Source: CAZCEC01 sp964497615
GTDB taxonomy: Bacteria > Chloroflexota > Anaerolineae > Anaerolineales > UBA6663
Reading direction: 5' to 3'
DNA length: 57,884 bases
Assembly: GCA_964497615.1 (NCBI GenBank)
Contig: CAZCEC010000037.1
Location: 1 to 57,884 of the forward strand
In this document: in pieces, positions 8,217-17,066 of the stretch
Layout of the letters: each line of letters begins with the position of its first letter
How positions within the stretch are numbered: the stretch's first letter is position 1
Position numbers and translations under genes: made by a program
Notes under the pieces: generated by a model
The model's input: the letters and a program-made list of their open reading frames with translations, nothing else
What the model was told of the DNA's origin: nothing
The model's database searches: none

Positions 8217-9817
8217 GCAAGCTGCGACTGTCCTGGAACACCCGCCGCAAGACCGCCCGCCGCCAACCCGCCCGCCGCGGCGAGCGCGGGCAGGCGCTGG
8301 TGCTGATCGCCATGGCGATGATCGGCTTGCTGGCCTTTATCGGGCTAATGGTGGATGCCGGGCTGCTGTTCATCGGTGTGGGGCACCTGCGGCGGGCGGT
8401 GGACGCGGCGGCGCTGGCGGCGGCGGCCCAGTTCCGCGAGGGGCGCACCCTGGCGGACCAGCAGGCGGCGGCGCGCGAGGTGATCCACTTGAACGGGGTG
8501 GACCCCTCGGAGCTGACGCTGCTAATTTGCGATCCGGGCGAGTCTTGGAACATGGATGCGCTGTGCCCGGGGACGGGCGAGCCGCAGCGGAAGCTGATCT
8601 ACATCCAGGCCAAGACGAAGGTGCGGTTTGCGTTCCTGACCATCATCGGGTTCCACGATACCGAAATTGTGGCGGATGCGGTGTCGGAGGCGGCCTCGGT
8701 GGATGTGGTGCTGGTGATTGACACCTCCAGCTCGATGGTGTTCGACGAGCCGACGGGCTGGGAATCGGATGGCAACCCGACCTGCAACCTGGATGACCCG
8801 AGCGGGGCCGATGGCCAGCCGGGCGAGTGCCACCCGTTTGAGGAAGTGAAGCAAGCGGCCACCTCGTTTGTGGAACGCATGTACTTTCCGTATGACCGGG
8901 TGGCGCTGGTGACGTATGACAATGGCGCGGACACTGTCCTGTCGCTGACGGACGCCGAATCGACCGACAAGACGGCCATCCAGACCCTCATTCGCAACCT
9001 GGAGGTCTCGCCCCGGCGGAATGACCTGCCGGAGTGCACGTACGGGACGGACGGCGACCCGTCGGGCTGCACGAACACCAGCATTGGCGGCGGGCTGCGG
9101 GCGGCGGGGAACGAATTCGGCCTGGCGCTGCGACAGGAGGCCGTGTGGGTGGTGGTGCTGCTGACGGACGGCGCGGCGAATGCTTCTCAGTTGGGCGGCG
9201 ATCCCCCCAAAGTCAATGAGTTTTGTCCGCCAGCCTGGTGGCAAGAGCCATTCTGCCGCGACCTGGACACGGACTACCGGCGGACGGTGCTGGACCCGGA
9301 CGAGTGGGGGCGGACCGAGCCGTACAATCCTGACAACCATTACAACGCTTCTGACCCGTACGGCGAGTACGACGCCGATGACTTTGCGCGCGACATGGCG
9401 GACTACGTCTCGTGCGCGGCGCGGATCGAGGACGCGGCCGAGTGGTGCAGGGACAGCCTGAACTACAACGAGGGTTTGGGCGGGCAAGGGGCCCTGCTGT
9501 ACTCCATTGGCCTCGGCCAGCAGGTGATCGTGCGGTTCGATCCTGATACCGAGGAATACGTGTATAGCGGCGGCGACGCGCTGCTGCGCTATATCGCGAA
9601 CGTGGGCATTGACGGCGACCCCAATCCGGAGCCATCGGGGCAGCCTGAGGACCCCTGCCAGGACGTGCCGCCACCGGACCTTGACCCGGCTTCCGGGCTG
9701 GGCCCCGGCAACGACAGCTACAACTGCGGCAACTATTACTTCTCGGAAACGGGCGCCGGGCTGGCCTCAGTCTTTGAGAGCATTGCCTCGCGCGTGTTCA
9801 CACGGTTGACACAATGA
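8213..9817 (+). CDS. TadG-like protein with von Willebrand factor A domain
   Basis: A 534-residue protein. The basic N-terminus is followed by a single hydrophobic helix (GQALVLIAMAMIGLLAFIGL) and the RRAVDAAALAAAAQF segment typical of TadG-type Tad pilus proteins. Residues about 160-330 form a VWA domain: VVLVIDTSSSMVF gives the DxSxS metal site and VVLLTDGAAN the later Asp. Long acidic, Cys-containing insertions interrupt the VWA fold. It would face the cell exterior and mediate adhesion or pilus assembly. Its ATG overlaps the preceding stop by four bases, and its own stop overlaps the next ATG in the same way, so all three products are probably made together. Confidence 0.86.
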   Translation: MSKLRLSWNTRRKTARRQPARRGERGQALVLIAMAMIGLLAFIGLMVDAGLLFIGVGHLRRAVDAAALAAAAQFREGRTLADQQAAAREVIHLNGVDPSELTLLICDPGESWNMDALCPGTGEPQRKLIYIQAKTKVRFAFLTIIGFHDTEIVADAVSEAASVDVVLVIDTSSSMVFDEPTGWESDGNPTCNLDDPSGADGQPGECHPFEEVKQAATSFVERMYFPYDRVALVTYDNGADTVLSLTDAESTDKTAIQTLIRNLEVSPRRNDLPECTYGTDGDPSGCTNTSIGGGLRAAGNEFGLALRQEAVWVVVLLTDGAANASQLGGDPPKVNEFCPPAWWQEPFCRDLDTDYRRTVLDPDEWGRTEPYNPDNHYNASDPYGEYDADDFARDMADYVSCAARIEDAAEWCRDSLNYNEGLGGQGALLYSIGLGQQVIVRFDPDTEEYVYSGGDALLRYIANVGIDGDPNPEPSGQPEDPCQDVPPPDLDPASGLGPGNDSYNCGNYYFSETGAGLASVFESIASRVFTRLTQ

Positions 9818-11751
9818 CCCTACCACGACCCGCACCCACCACTCGCCGCAAGGGCGCCAAGGACCGGCGGCCTGGCCAGGGCTTGATGGAATTTGCCCTG
9901 ATCCTGCCGGTGCTGTTGTTCGTCCTGTTCGGTATCATCGAGTTTGCCCGCATCCTGCAGGCGTGGTTGTCGGTGGAGAATGCCGCGCGCTTTGGCGTGC
10001 GCTATGCGGTCACCGGCGATTTTGATCCTTCGGATTGCGTAAACGCGGCCATCAACCTAGAAACGCAGACCAACCGGTTTGGGACGCAATATGCGGACGC
10101 CGACATCAGCGGTGCGGACCTGGCGGATGGTGTGGCGGACTGCGAAGTGCCATCGTCCGTCGAAGACTATCAGAATCTTACGGACGCCTTGAAGGACGAG
10201 GCGCGCCTGTTCTCCATTCACCGCGTGGCCGAGGGCGCCGCCCTGGCGATTCTTAATAACCCGGACATCACGGACGAGACCGAGGCGGGCTTCTTTACGG
10301 TAACGGTGTGCTCATCGCGGGCGGACGACAACCCGTCCGGGGACTATCAGATCATCGACCCGATTCCAGGGCAGTTCCTGGCATCGGCCTGTGTGCGGCG
10401 CGACGGGAGCGGCGTGTTCTTGCGGCGGGAAGATGGCGGCTATGCCGACACCTTGACCGAGGACGCCGGCGGCCCGGGCAACCGCGTGTACATCCTGGTG
10501 GACTTCAACCATCCAGTCATCGTGCCGCTGGTGAGCGCGATCTGGCCGAAGCTGCACCTGAACTCGACGCGCCAGGGCATCGTGGAGCAGTTCCGCGTGG
10601 CGCGCGTGGTGGGGCTGCCGCCGCTGCTGGAGTCGCAGCCGACGGCCAGCAACACGCCGACGATCACCAACACGCCAACGGAGACGGCCACGCCAACGGT
10701 GACGGCCACGTCCACGGACACCCCGACGGTCACGCCGACGGAGACCTCGACGCCGACGGAGACCGAGGGGCCAACCTCGACCCCCACGCAGACGCGGACG
10801 CCCACGGCCACCCGAACCGTAACACGGACGCCTACGGCGACCGCTACCTGGGACTGCTCGCAGTTCTCGCTGGGCAGCTTCCAGTTGCTGACCTATAGCT
10901 TGTCCGGCACCCAACGGCCGCGCGTGCGCATTACCGTCACCAACGGGTCGTCGCAAGATACGACGCTGGAATCGCTGGAGTTCAACTTCGACCAGTACGA
11001 TGCGGTGTTCGCCAACGCGACGATCAACCGCTTCCGTTACGATGGCTCGAACATCAACGGCACCAACGATGCGTCGTCGCCCTACAACTGGGTCTACTCC
11101 GGGTCCGGCAATGTGGACCTCAACGCGGGCGAGGCTGACCGCCTGGAGTTTGACTTCCAGAACTTTGACGCGAACTGGCCGGGCAATACAGCGCCCGGGT
11201 ACTTCGGGCTGACGCTGGTGCTGGCGAACGGCTGCGTGCTGACGGCCGACGCCAACCCCACCAATACGCCCACCATCACGTTGACGCCGTCCGACACGCC
11301 GACGCCGTCCGACACGCCTACGCCATCGCGGACGCCGACGGTGACCCGCACCCCAACGATTACGCGGACGCCGACCCGGACAATGACGCCCACCATCACC
11401 CGGACCCCGACGATCACGCTGACGCCGTCGCGCACGCCGACGCGGACCCAGACACCGACCCGGACGGCAACGGTGCCGTCGCCCACGCCCACGGCCACTC
11501 GGACCCGGACGCCGACGCGGACACCGACCAACACAGTGCCATCGCCGACGCCGACGCGGACGCCGACGCGGACAGCGACGCCAACAGTAACGGCCACGCC
11601 GACCGTGACGCGGACGCCGACCAGTACGCCGACGCGGACGGCGACGCCGGTCCTGCCGACGGCGACGCCGACGACACCCGTGACGCCGACGCCGACGCGG
11701 ACGCCGACGATCACGCCGACAATCACAAAGACACCCTGCTTCGAGTGTTAG
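9814..11751 (+). CDS. TadE-like protein with very long Pro/Thr tail
   Basis: A 645-residue protein. Residues 25-50 (GLMEFALILPVLLFVLFG, then EFARI) are the TadE membrane/processing segment. An extracellular region of about 220 residues follows, then a Pro/Thr linker, a beta domain near 345-480 (QFSLGSFQLLTYSLSGT onward) and a terminal Pro/Thr tract of about 160 residues. The tail repeats TPT-x units and ends CFEC. Such tails are often O-glycosylated wall-spanning stalks; that is family knowledge, not visible here. Coupled to the TadG-like gene by an ATGA overlap. No TadA, TadB, TadC or CpaB genes are present in the window, so assembly machinery must lie elsewhere. Confidence 0.83.
   Translation: MTLPRPAPTTRRKGAKDRRPGQGLMEFALILPVLLFVLFGIIEFARILQAWLSVENAARFGVRYAVTGDFDPSDCVNAAINLETQTNRFGTQYADADISGADLADGVADCEVPSSVEDYQNLTDALKDEARLFSIHRVAEGAALAILNNPDITDETEAGFFTVTVCSSRADDNPSGDYQIIDPIPGQFLASACVRRDGSGVFLRREDGGYADTLTEDAGGPGNRVYILVDFNHPVIVPLVSAIWPKLHLNSTRQGIVEQFRVARVVGLPPLLESQPTASNTPTITNTPTETATPTVTATSTDTPTVTPTETSTPTETEGPTSTPTQTRTPTATRTVTRTPTATATWDCSQFSLGSFQLLTYSLSGTQRPRVRITVTNGSSQDTTLESLEFNFDQYDAVFANATINRFRYDGSNINGTNDASSPYNWVYSGSGNVDLNAGEADRLEFDFQNFDANWPGNTAPGYFGLTLVLANGCVLTADANPTNTPTITLTPSDTPTPSDTPTPSRTPTVTRTPTITRTPTRTMTPTITRTPTITLTPSRTPTRTQTPTRTATVPSPTPTATRTRTPTRTPTNTVPSPTPTRTPTRTATPTVTATPTVTRTPTSTPTRTATPVLPTATPTTPVTPTPTRTPTITPTITKTPCFEC
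11267..11748 (+). repeat. Pro/Thr-coding low-complexity tract
   Basis: About 480 bases of imperfect ACGCCGACG/ACGCGGACG units encoding TPTxTPT. Shorter tracts of the same kind lie at about 7180-7310, 8060-8215 and 10630-10850. The bias keeps several antisense frames open, which are not genes. Confidence 0.8.
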
Positions 11752-11776
11752 GCTGAAGCGGCTTGCACGCAATGAT

Positions 11777-11822
11777 CGGGGTAGGACCCGCTAACCAACG
11801 CAGGTCCTACCCCGGTTTGATT
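11777..11822 (+). terminator. Intrinsic terminator of the Tad-like operon
   Basis: CGGGGTAGGACC (11777-11788) and GGTCCTACCCCG (11803-11814) form a perfect 12-bp stem with a 14-base loop, followed by GTTTGATT. The T tract is weak but the position, 25 bases after the stop codon, fits. Confidence 0.7.
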
Positions 11823-11866
11823 CCCGGCGGATGTGTCTTGCCGGGAAGTGTGGGCCGGCTTAGAAT
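11821..11866 (+). promoter_or_regulatory. Promoter and overlapping inverted repeat before the sensor kinase
   Basis: TTGCCG (11838-11843), a 17-base spacer and TAGAAT (11861-11866). The GTG start at 11873 begins exactly seven bases after the -10, predicting a leaderless mRNA. A perfect inverted repeat TTCCCGGC...GCCGGGAA (11821-11828 and 11840-11847) covers the -35 and is a candidate operator. Confidence 0.7.
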
Positions 11867-11872
11867 GGAGCC

Positions 11873-14092
11873 GTGATCAGCCGGACGGCGTTGGGCATGC
11901 GGCAGATGCGGGCGCGGCTGGGGGAGCTGCGCTGGCGTTGGGCCATTGCGGCCGGCCTGAGCGTGGCCGCGCTGTGGCTGGCTCTGGGGGCGGCGGCCGG
12001 GCTGGGCATGGCGGGCCGGGTGGTGTTGATCCTGGCGGGGCTGGGGGCGGCGGCAGCGGCGCTGAGGGTATGGAACCTGCGCGGGGCGGAAGGCGCGGGG
12101 CGCGGCCGGCTGCAATTGGCCTGGGCGTTCGTGGGGCTGGCCCTGATCTGGTGGGCGCTGGGGCACCTGCTGGTCGTGGTGCTGGGGCCGGAAGCGGTGC
12201 TGGCGCGCCCGACCGTGGCCGACCTGGCGCGCCTGGCGGGCTGGGCGTGCGCCATCGCGGCGATGGCCGTCTACCCGCGCCCGCGCGAGGCGCACCTGGG
12301 CCGGCTGCGCATCACCCTGGATGTGCTGGTGACGGCCATCGCGGCGCTGACCCTGGGGTGGCTGATGCTGGCGCGGCCAATGGCGGAGGCGATGGGCGGG
12401 GGGTTGCAGGCTGGATGGGCGATTGGGCACTTGCTGGCCGACCTGGTGCTGCTGATCGCGGTGACGAGCGTGTATCTGGTGGCGCCCACCGGCGCGCAGG
12501 AGGCGCCCCTGGTGGTGCTGGGCGCGGGGGCGGCGGCTTTTGTGGCGGCGGATGCGGCCGAGGGGCGCGCGCTGGCGCAAGGGCTGGCAACGGCGGCGGC
12601 GGCCAACCTGGGCTGGCTGGCGGGGCTGCTGCTGATGGGGCTGGCGGCGTGGGTGCAGCGACGCCAGTTGCTGCATGGCCTGGCGCAAACGGGGAGCGAA
12701 CGCAGCCGGCGGGTGTTGGGGGTGATGAAGCTGGCGCTGCCGCTGGCGGCCACCTTCGGCGTAAGCTGGTTTGTGCTGCTGGATATCCGGAACACCGGCC
12801 AGCCGGACTTGCTGGGCCTCTCGGTGGCGGTGCTGCTGGCGCTGGTGCTGGTGGCGCGGCAGGGGGTGATGGCGGGGGAGCTGGAACTGCGCCAGTACGC
12901 GCAACTGGTGAACAGCTCGGCCGACCCGGCCTTTGTGGCCGATGGCGACGGGCGGCTGCGGCTGGTGAACCCGGCCCTGCTGGCGGCCACGGGCTATGCG
13001 GCCGAGGCGCTGCTGCGCCAGCCGGCCACGATGCTGTTCGCCGAGGGGGTGCTGCCGCTGGCGGCGGGCGAACGACCCGGCCGCATCTTTGAGGAAGGCT
13101 GGACGGGCGAGGTGGCGTGGCGGCGCAAGGATGGCAGCCTGTTCCCGGCGCACCTGGCGCTGCGGCCGGTGCCCAGCGACTATCCGACGCGGCCGGGGCT
13201 GGTGGGCACAGCGCACGACCTGACGGCGCAGAAACAGCACGAGGCGTCGCTGCTGGCGGCTTACGAGGAGGTGGCGCAGGCGCGGCAGGCGCTGGAGACC
13301 TTGAATACCCACCTGGAGGCGATGGTGGACGAGAAGACCAGCAGCCTGAGCGAAGCCTATGCCCGCTTGGCGCAGCAGCACGAGACGCTGCAAACGCTGG
13401 ATGAGCTGAAGTCGGAGTTTGTGTCGCTGGTGTCGCACGAGCTGCGCGCGCCGCTGACGAACATTGCCGGCGGGATCGAACTGGTGCTTTCGGGCGGCAA
13501 GGCGCTGGCGCCCAGCCCGCGCCGCGCACTGGAACTGGTGCAGGCCGAGATCACGCGGCTGACGCAGTTTGTGGAGACGATCCTGGACCTGTCGGCGCTG
13601 GAGGCCGGGCGGCTGCCGCTGTACCCGGCGCCGCTGGACGTGCGCCCGATGCTGGAGACGGTGCTGGCGCAGTTCGAGGCGCGCCCCGGCGCCGACCGGC
13701 TGCGGCTGGACTTGCCCGACTACCTGCCGCCCGCGCTGGCGGATGAGCGCGCCCTGCCGTCGGTGATCTATCACCTGGTGGACAACGCGCTGAAGTATGC
13801 GCCGCAGGACGAGGTGTGCGTGAGCGCCGCCGCTGCCGCCCACCGGCTGGAGGTGAGCGTGAGCGACAAGGGGCCGGGCATCCCGCCCGAATTGGTGGAG
13901 ACGGTGTTCGAGAAGTTTGAACGTTTGAACGATGCCGACAACCGCCCCGTGTACGGGCACGGGCTGGGGCTGTATATGGCCCGGCGGCTGTTGGAGGCGC
14001 AGGGCGGCGGCATCCAGGCCGCCGCCCGACCCGAGGGGGGCGCCCGGCTGACGTGCTGGGTGCCCATCGCAGAGGCAACCGATGGCGAATAA
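11873..14092 (+). CDS. Membrane sensor histidine kinase with PAS domain
   Basis: A 739-residue kinase. Residues 20-330 are strongly hydrophobic with about eight or nine membrane helices, a possible integral sensor. A PAS domain follows (about 342-450: NSSADPAFVADGDGRLRLVN), then a coiled coil (465-510), HisKA with phospho-acceptor His522 in LVSHELRAPL, and HATPase_c with N box LVDNALKYAP, DKGPGIPPE and GHGLGLYMARRL. All catalytic boxes look intact. It overlaps the response regulator gene by 11 bases and should phosphorylate that protein. The GTG start is chosen from the promoter position. The signal sensed is not evident. Confidence 0.93.
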   Translation: MISRTALGMRQMRARLGELRWRWAIAAGLSVAALWLALGAAAGLGMAGRVVLILAGLGAAAAALRVWNLRGAEGAGRGRLQLAWAFVGLALIWWALGHLLVVVLGPEAVLARPTVADLARLAGWACAIAAMAVYPRPREAHLGRLRITLDVLVTAIAALTLGWLMLARPMAEAMGGGLQAGWAIGHLLADLVLLIAVTSVYLVAPTGAQEAPLVVLGAGAAAFVAADAAEGRALAQGLATAAAANLGWLAGLLLMGLAAWVQRRQLLHGLAQTGSERSRRVLGVMKLALPLAATFGVSWFVLLDIRNTGQPDLLGLSVAVLLALVLVARQGVMAGELELRQYAQLVNSSADPAFVADGDGRLRLVNPALLAATGYAAEALLRQPATMLFAEGVLPLAAGERPGRIFEEGWTGEVAWRRKDGSLFPAHLALRPVPSDYPTRPGLVGTAHDLTAQKQHEASLLAAYEEVAQARQALETLNTHLEAMVDEKTSSLSEAYARLAQQHETLQTLDELKSEFVSLVSHELRAPLTNIAGGIELVLSGGKALAPSPRRALELVQAEITRLTQFVETILDLSALEAGRLPLYPAPLDVRPMLETVLAQFEARPGADRLRLDLPDYLPPALADERALPSVIYHLVDNALKYAPQDEVCVSAAAAAHRLEVSVSDKGPGIPPELVETVFEKFERLNDADNRPVYGHGLGLYMARRLLEAQGGGIQAAARPEGGARLTCWVPIAEATDGE

Positions 14093-14819
14093 GGTCCTGC
14101 TGGTCGATGACGACCAGACCCTGCTCAGCTTTCTGAGCGAGTATCTGACGAACAACGAGTTCACGGTGTTCACGGCCACCTCCGGCAGCGACGCGTTGAA
14201 GCTGGTGTATCGCGAGCGGCCGGACCTGGTGGTGCTGGACGTGATGATGCCGGGGATGGACGGGTGGGAGCTGACGGCGCGGCTGCGCGAGATGGCCGAC
14301 CTGCCGATCATCCTGCTCTCGGCCAAGACGGCCGAGGCCGACAAGCTGCGGGGCTTCCGGATGGGGGTGGACGATTACGTGACCAAGCCCTTCAGCTTCG
14401 CGGAGCTGACGGCGCGGGTGCAGGCGGTGCTGGCGCGCAGCCAGGTCAACACGCCCAGCGCCAGCCCGATGTATGCGGCCGGCAACCTGACGGTGGACAT
14501 GGACAAGCGGCAAGTGCTGCGCGGCAAGGAAATGGTGCCGCTGACGCCGACGGAGTTCCGGCTGCTGCAATGCCTGATCCAGAAACGCGGGCAGCCGGTC
14601 TCGGAGTCGTCGCTGGCGCAGGAAGTGTGGGGCACGTATCGGCAGACGGACTCGGCGGTGGTGCGGCGCTACATCTGGTTATTACGGCAGAAGCTGGAGG
14701 AAGATCCCGGACACCCGACGCGCATCCTGACCGTCCGCGGATTTGGGTACCGGCTGGGGACGGCGCCGTTGGGGACGGGGCCGCTGGCGCCGCCGAAGGA
14801 GGGGCAGGGCGGCGGGTGA
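14082..14819 (+). CDS. OmpR-family DNA-binding response regulator
   Basis: A 245-residue regulator. The receiver (1-120) has acidic pocket DDDQ, phospho-acceptor Asp53 in VVLDVMMPGMDG, switch Ser in LLSAKTAEADKL and Lys in VTKPFSF. The C-terminal winged helix (about 135-235) has the typical LTPTEFRLLQCL and VVRRYIWLLRQKLEEDP recognition region ending VRGFGYRL. The last 15 residues are Gly/Pro-rich. It is the cognate partner of the overlapping kinase gene. Two downstream membrane/redox genes follow in the same direction and may share the transcript. Confidence 0.94.
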   Translation: MANKVLLVDDDQTLLSFLSEYLTNNEFTVFTATSGSDALKLVYRERPDLVVLDVMMPGMDGWELTARLREMADLPIILLSAKTAEADKLRGFRMGVDDYVTKPFSFAELTARVQAVLARSQVNTPSASPMYAAGNLTVDMDKRQVLRGKEMVPLTPTEFRLLQCLIQKRGQPVSESSLAQEVWGTYRQTDSAVVRRYIWLLRQKLEEDPGHPTRILTVRGFGYRLGTAPLGTGPLAPPKEGQGGG

Positions 14820-14877
14820 GGGCATGGGTAAGTGAGCGTGTGCGGGTATGGGAGTGTGGGGGTGAGGGAGAGTGGGC

Positions 14878-15414
14878 GTGAGCCGGTGGGTGGCGGCGGC
14901 GGTGCTGGCGGTGGGGGCGGTGTGGGTGTGGGCGGCCAGGGCGCCGGACTCCGCGGCGGCGGGCCAGATCGCGAGCCCGCGGGCGGGGTTCCCGGCGCCG
15001 GATGTTACCTTGCCGCTGGCCTCGGGTGAAAGCGTCACCCTGGCGGACTATCGCGGCCAGGTGGTGATTCTCAACCTGTGGGCAAGCTGGTGCCTGCCGT
15101 GCCGGGCCGAGATGCCGGCCATCGAAGCGGTGTACACAGCGCAGCGCGAGCGCGGGCTGGTGGTGCTGGCGGTGAACAGCACGTACCAGGACAGCGTGGA
15201 CCGGGCGCTGAGCTTCGTGGATGAAATGGGGGTGACGTTCACTATCCTGCTGGACCACGACGGCGGCGTGAGCAAGCGCTACCTGCTGCGCGCGCTGCCG
15301 ACGACGTTCTTCATTGACCGCCAGGGCATCATCCGCGAGGTAATCGTGGGCGGACCGATGCCGGCCTCGACCCTGCAATCGCAGGTGGAGGCGCTGTTGG
15401 CGGAATCTCCCTGA
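14878..15414 (+). CDS. TlpA/ResA-like thiol-disulfide oxidoreductase
   Basis: About 178 residues. An N-terminal hydrophobic signal or anchor (residues 4-21) exports a thioredoxin fold with the active site WASWCLPCRAEMP (Cys72, Cys75) and the cis-proline region LPTTFFIDRQG. It should reduce or exchange disulfides outside the membrane, for example in cytochrome c maturation. I chose the GTG at 14878 because AGGGAG lies seven bases upstream; a GTG two codons earlier is possible. It ends at 15414, sharing one base with the next ATG (TGATG), so the two are coupled. The preceding 50 bases are a GTG/GGG-rich degenerate repeat. Confidence 0.88.
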   Translation: MSRWVAAAVLAVGAVWVWAARAPDSAAAGQIASPRAGFPAPDVTLPLASGESVTLADYRGQVVILNLWASWCLPCRAEMPAIEAVYTAQRERGLVVLAVNSTYQDSVDRALSFVDEMGVTFTILLDHDGGVSKRYLLRALPTTFFIDRQGIIREVIVGGPMPASTLQSQVEALLAESP

Positions 15415-16187
15415 TGCTGCCGATCATACAAATTGGGCCGCTGGCCGTGCAGGCGCCGGGGCTGGCGCTGCTGCTGGGGCTGTGGCTGGCGTTGAGCGCG
15501 GCGGAGAAAGAGGCCAACCGCATTGCCCAACTGCGCGGCGCGGCGGCGGGGCCGCTCTCGGGCGACGCCATCTACAACGTGGCGCTGGCGGGGATCGTGG
15601 CGGGGCTGGTGGGGGCGCGGGTGGTGTACGTGCTGCGCTACCTGGGCGCGTATGCCGCCGACCCGCTGGGCATCCTGGCGCTGAACCCGGCGACGCTGGC
15701 GCAGAACGAGGGGGTGCTGATTGGGATAGTGGCGGCGACGGTGTGGGGCGCGCGGCGCAAGCTGCTGCTGTGGCCGACGCTGGACGCGCTGGCGCCGGGC
15801 GTGGCGGTGATGGGCATGGCGTTCGCTGTGGCACACCTGGCCAGCGGGGATGCCTTTGGCGCGCCAACCGCGGTGCCGTGGCGCATCTTTTTGTGGGACG
15901 ATTACCGGCACCCGTCGCAAGTGTATGAATTGCTGGCGGCGGTGGGCATCTGGCTGGCTTGGCGCTGGCAGGCGTGGAGACCCGCGGCGGCGGGGGTCAG
16001 CTTCGTGCGCGTGGCGGCGATGACGGCCGGGGCGCGGCTGTTCCTGGAGGCGTTTCGGGGGGACAGCGTGCTGCTGGCGGGCGGGCTGCGGGCGGCGCAG
16101 GTGTGGGCGTGGCTGGCGCTGGCGGCGTGTCTGGCGTGGCTCAGTGGTCGCGGCCGGCGTGCGCCGGAAGCTCCTCCCTCAGGCTGA
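15414..16187 (+). CDS. Lgt-like integral membrane protein (prolipoprotein diacylglyceryl transferase family)
   Basis: A 257-residue multi-pass membrane protein. The overall pattern fits the Lgt family: GLVGARVVYVLRYLG, a conserved loop ending GDAFGAPTAVPW, HPSQVYELLAAVG (family motif HPxQxYE) and ARLFLEAFRGDS near the C-terminus. Lgt transfers diacylglycerol to lipobox cysteines. However, the E. coli Lgt active-site loop GRxGNFxNGE reads MAFAVAHLASGD here, so the essential Arg is missing, and the His-containing loop is not obvious. It may be a divergent paralogue rather than the housekeeping enzyme. Its position next to a TlpA-like gene suggests a redox or lipoprotein role. The last 47 bases overlap the convergent gene. 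Confidence 0.75.
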   Translation: MLPIIQIGPLAVQAPGLALLLGLWLALSAAEKEANRIAQLRGAAAGPLSGDAIYNVALAGIVAGLVGARVVYVLRYLGAYAADPLGILALNPATLAQNEGVLIGIVAATVWGARRKLLLWPTLDALAPGVAVMGMAFAVAHLASGDAFGAPTAVPWRIFLWDDYRHPSQVYELLAAVGIWLAWRWQAWRPAAAGVSFVRVAAMTAGARLFLEAFRGDSVLLAGGLRAAQVWAWLALAACLAWLSGRGRRAPEAPPSG

Positions 16188-16758
16188 TGGGCACGCGGCT
16201 GAGGGCGGGTACCGGCAAAGTCTGCACCAGGCGCTCGATTTTCCAGCGGCGGTCGCGGGCATCATAGATCATCTGCCAGACGCAGGTACGGTCGGGCACG
16301 CGCTGGCGGTGGATGGCCCGGCCGGTCCAGTAGTGGGTGGTGGTGACGGTGATGTCAGTCTGCCGGTCAATGACGAGGCAGCGCAGGCCGTCGGCGGAGA
16401 AACGGCGGACGGTAAGGGCGTGGCCGGCGGTGATGGCATCGGCCAGGCGCGGGCCGCGCGATTGAACTAACAGCCCCAAGGCGGCGCGCTGGCGGCGGAG
16501 GTAGTCGCCAGCCATATAGCGCTCAAGTTCCCCAGCCAGCATTCCCCAATCATCACTGCCCTCGGCCAGCCAGTCATGGGCGGCGAGGAAGTCGCGTTTG
16601 ACGGCGCGAACGACGGCCGGGGGCGCCATCCATTCGGCACGCTTGCCGGAACCGGGGTTGACGCGGACGAGGGCGCTGGCCCAAGGGATGCCGCGTGGGG
16701 CGAGGGCCCAGGCCAGGATCAGCAGGAGGCCGACGGCGAGGAGGAGGATGAACGGCAC
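16141..16758 (-). CDS. Membrane-anchored protein of unknown function
   Basis: A 205-residue protein with one N-terminal hydrophobic helix (FILLLAVGLLLILAWAL) and a soluble, Arg-rich remainder likely outside the cytoplasm. The central part (RRFSADGLRCLVIDRQTDIT, TTTHYWTGRAIHRQ, VWQMIYDARDRRWKIERL) resembles the small alpha/beta cone domains seen in many secreted hypothetical proteins, but I do not recognise a family with confidence. The GTG start lies seven bases after a TATAAT, predicting a leaderless mRNA of its own although ABC exporter genes lie upstream. Its 3' end overlaps the convergent Lgt-like gene by 47 bases. Confidence 0.7.
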   Translation of the reverse strand: MPFILLLAVGLLLILAWALAPRGIPWASALVRVNPGSGKRAEWMAPPAVVRAVKRDFLAAHDWLAEGSDDWGMLAGELERYMAGDYLRRQRAALGLLVQSRGPRLADAITAGHALTVRRFSADGLRCLVIDRQTDITVTTTHYWTGRAIHRQRVPDRTCVWQMIYDARDRRWKIERLVQTLPVPALSRVPISLREELPAHAGRDH

Positions 16759-16764
16759 GGGGGG

Positions 16765-16770
16765 ATTATA
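16765..16770 (-). promoter_or_regulatory. -10 element for a leaderless gene
   Basis: Perfect TATAAT on the minus strand followed by six C residues and the GTG start at 16758. No good -35 is seen; the region where it should lie is repeat DNA. Confidence 0.5.
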
Positions 16771-16774
16771 TCAG

Positions 16775-16965
16775 CGACGGAAGACGGGGAAGGACGAAGG
16801 ACCGAAGCATGATAACGGACAACAGACGACCGCCGGTGGGCAACAGACCATAGACGAATGACGAAGGACGGAAGCACAGCGACCGACGACGGACCACTGG
16901 TGGTGGACGAAGGACGCCAGACGACGGGCGACCGGCGAAGGACGAAGGGCACAGGAACGTCGGAA
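16775..16965. repeat. Degenerate GACGA-type repeat tract
   Basis: Imperfect units such as GACGAAGGAC, GACGACGGAC and GACGAATGAC over nearly 200 bases, between the ABC exporter genes and the gene ending at 16141. I see no gene between 16759 and 17066. The reverse strand translates as runs of PSSVV/SSFV, which is repeat and not protein. Confidence 0.65.
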
Positions 16966-17066
16966 AGGGGCAGTGATGGGAGGGTGACCGCTTTCCTGCG
17001 CATAGCCACAGGGGGTAGGGCGAGACGGGAAGAGGGGCGGCTGGGAGCGGGTTGAGGCTATGCGAA

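Noticed and set aside
10312..11772. Long minus-strand open frame of 486 codons opposite the third Tad-like gene
   Set aside because: Composed of Arg/Arg-Pro runs created by the Pro/Thr repeat on the other strand; no start signal or domain.
11807..14344. 845-codon minus-strand frame opposite the sensor kinase
   Set aside because: Gln/His/Arg-rich shadow of a GC-rich gene whose plus-strand frame has complete kinase motifs.
16775..16965. CRISPR array
   Set aside because: Units are only 6-10 bases and degenerate, with no spacers or cas genes.
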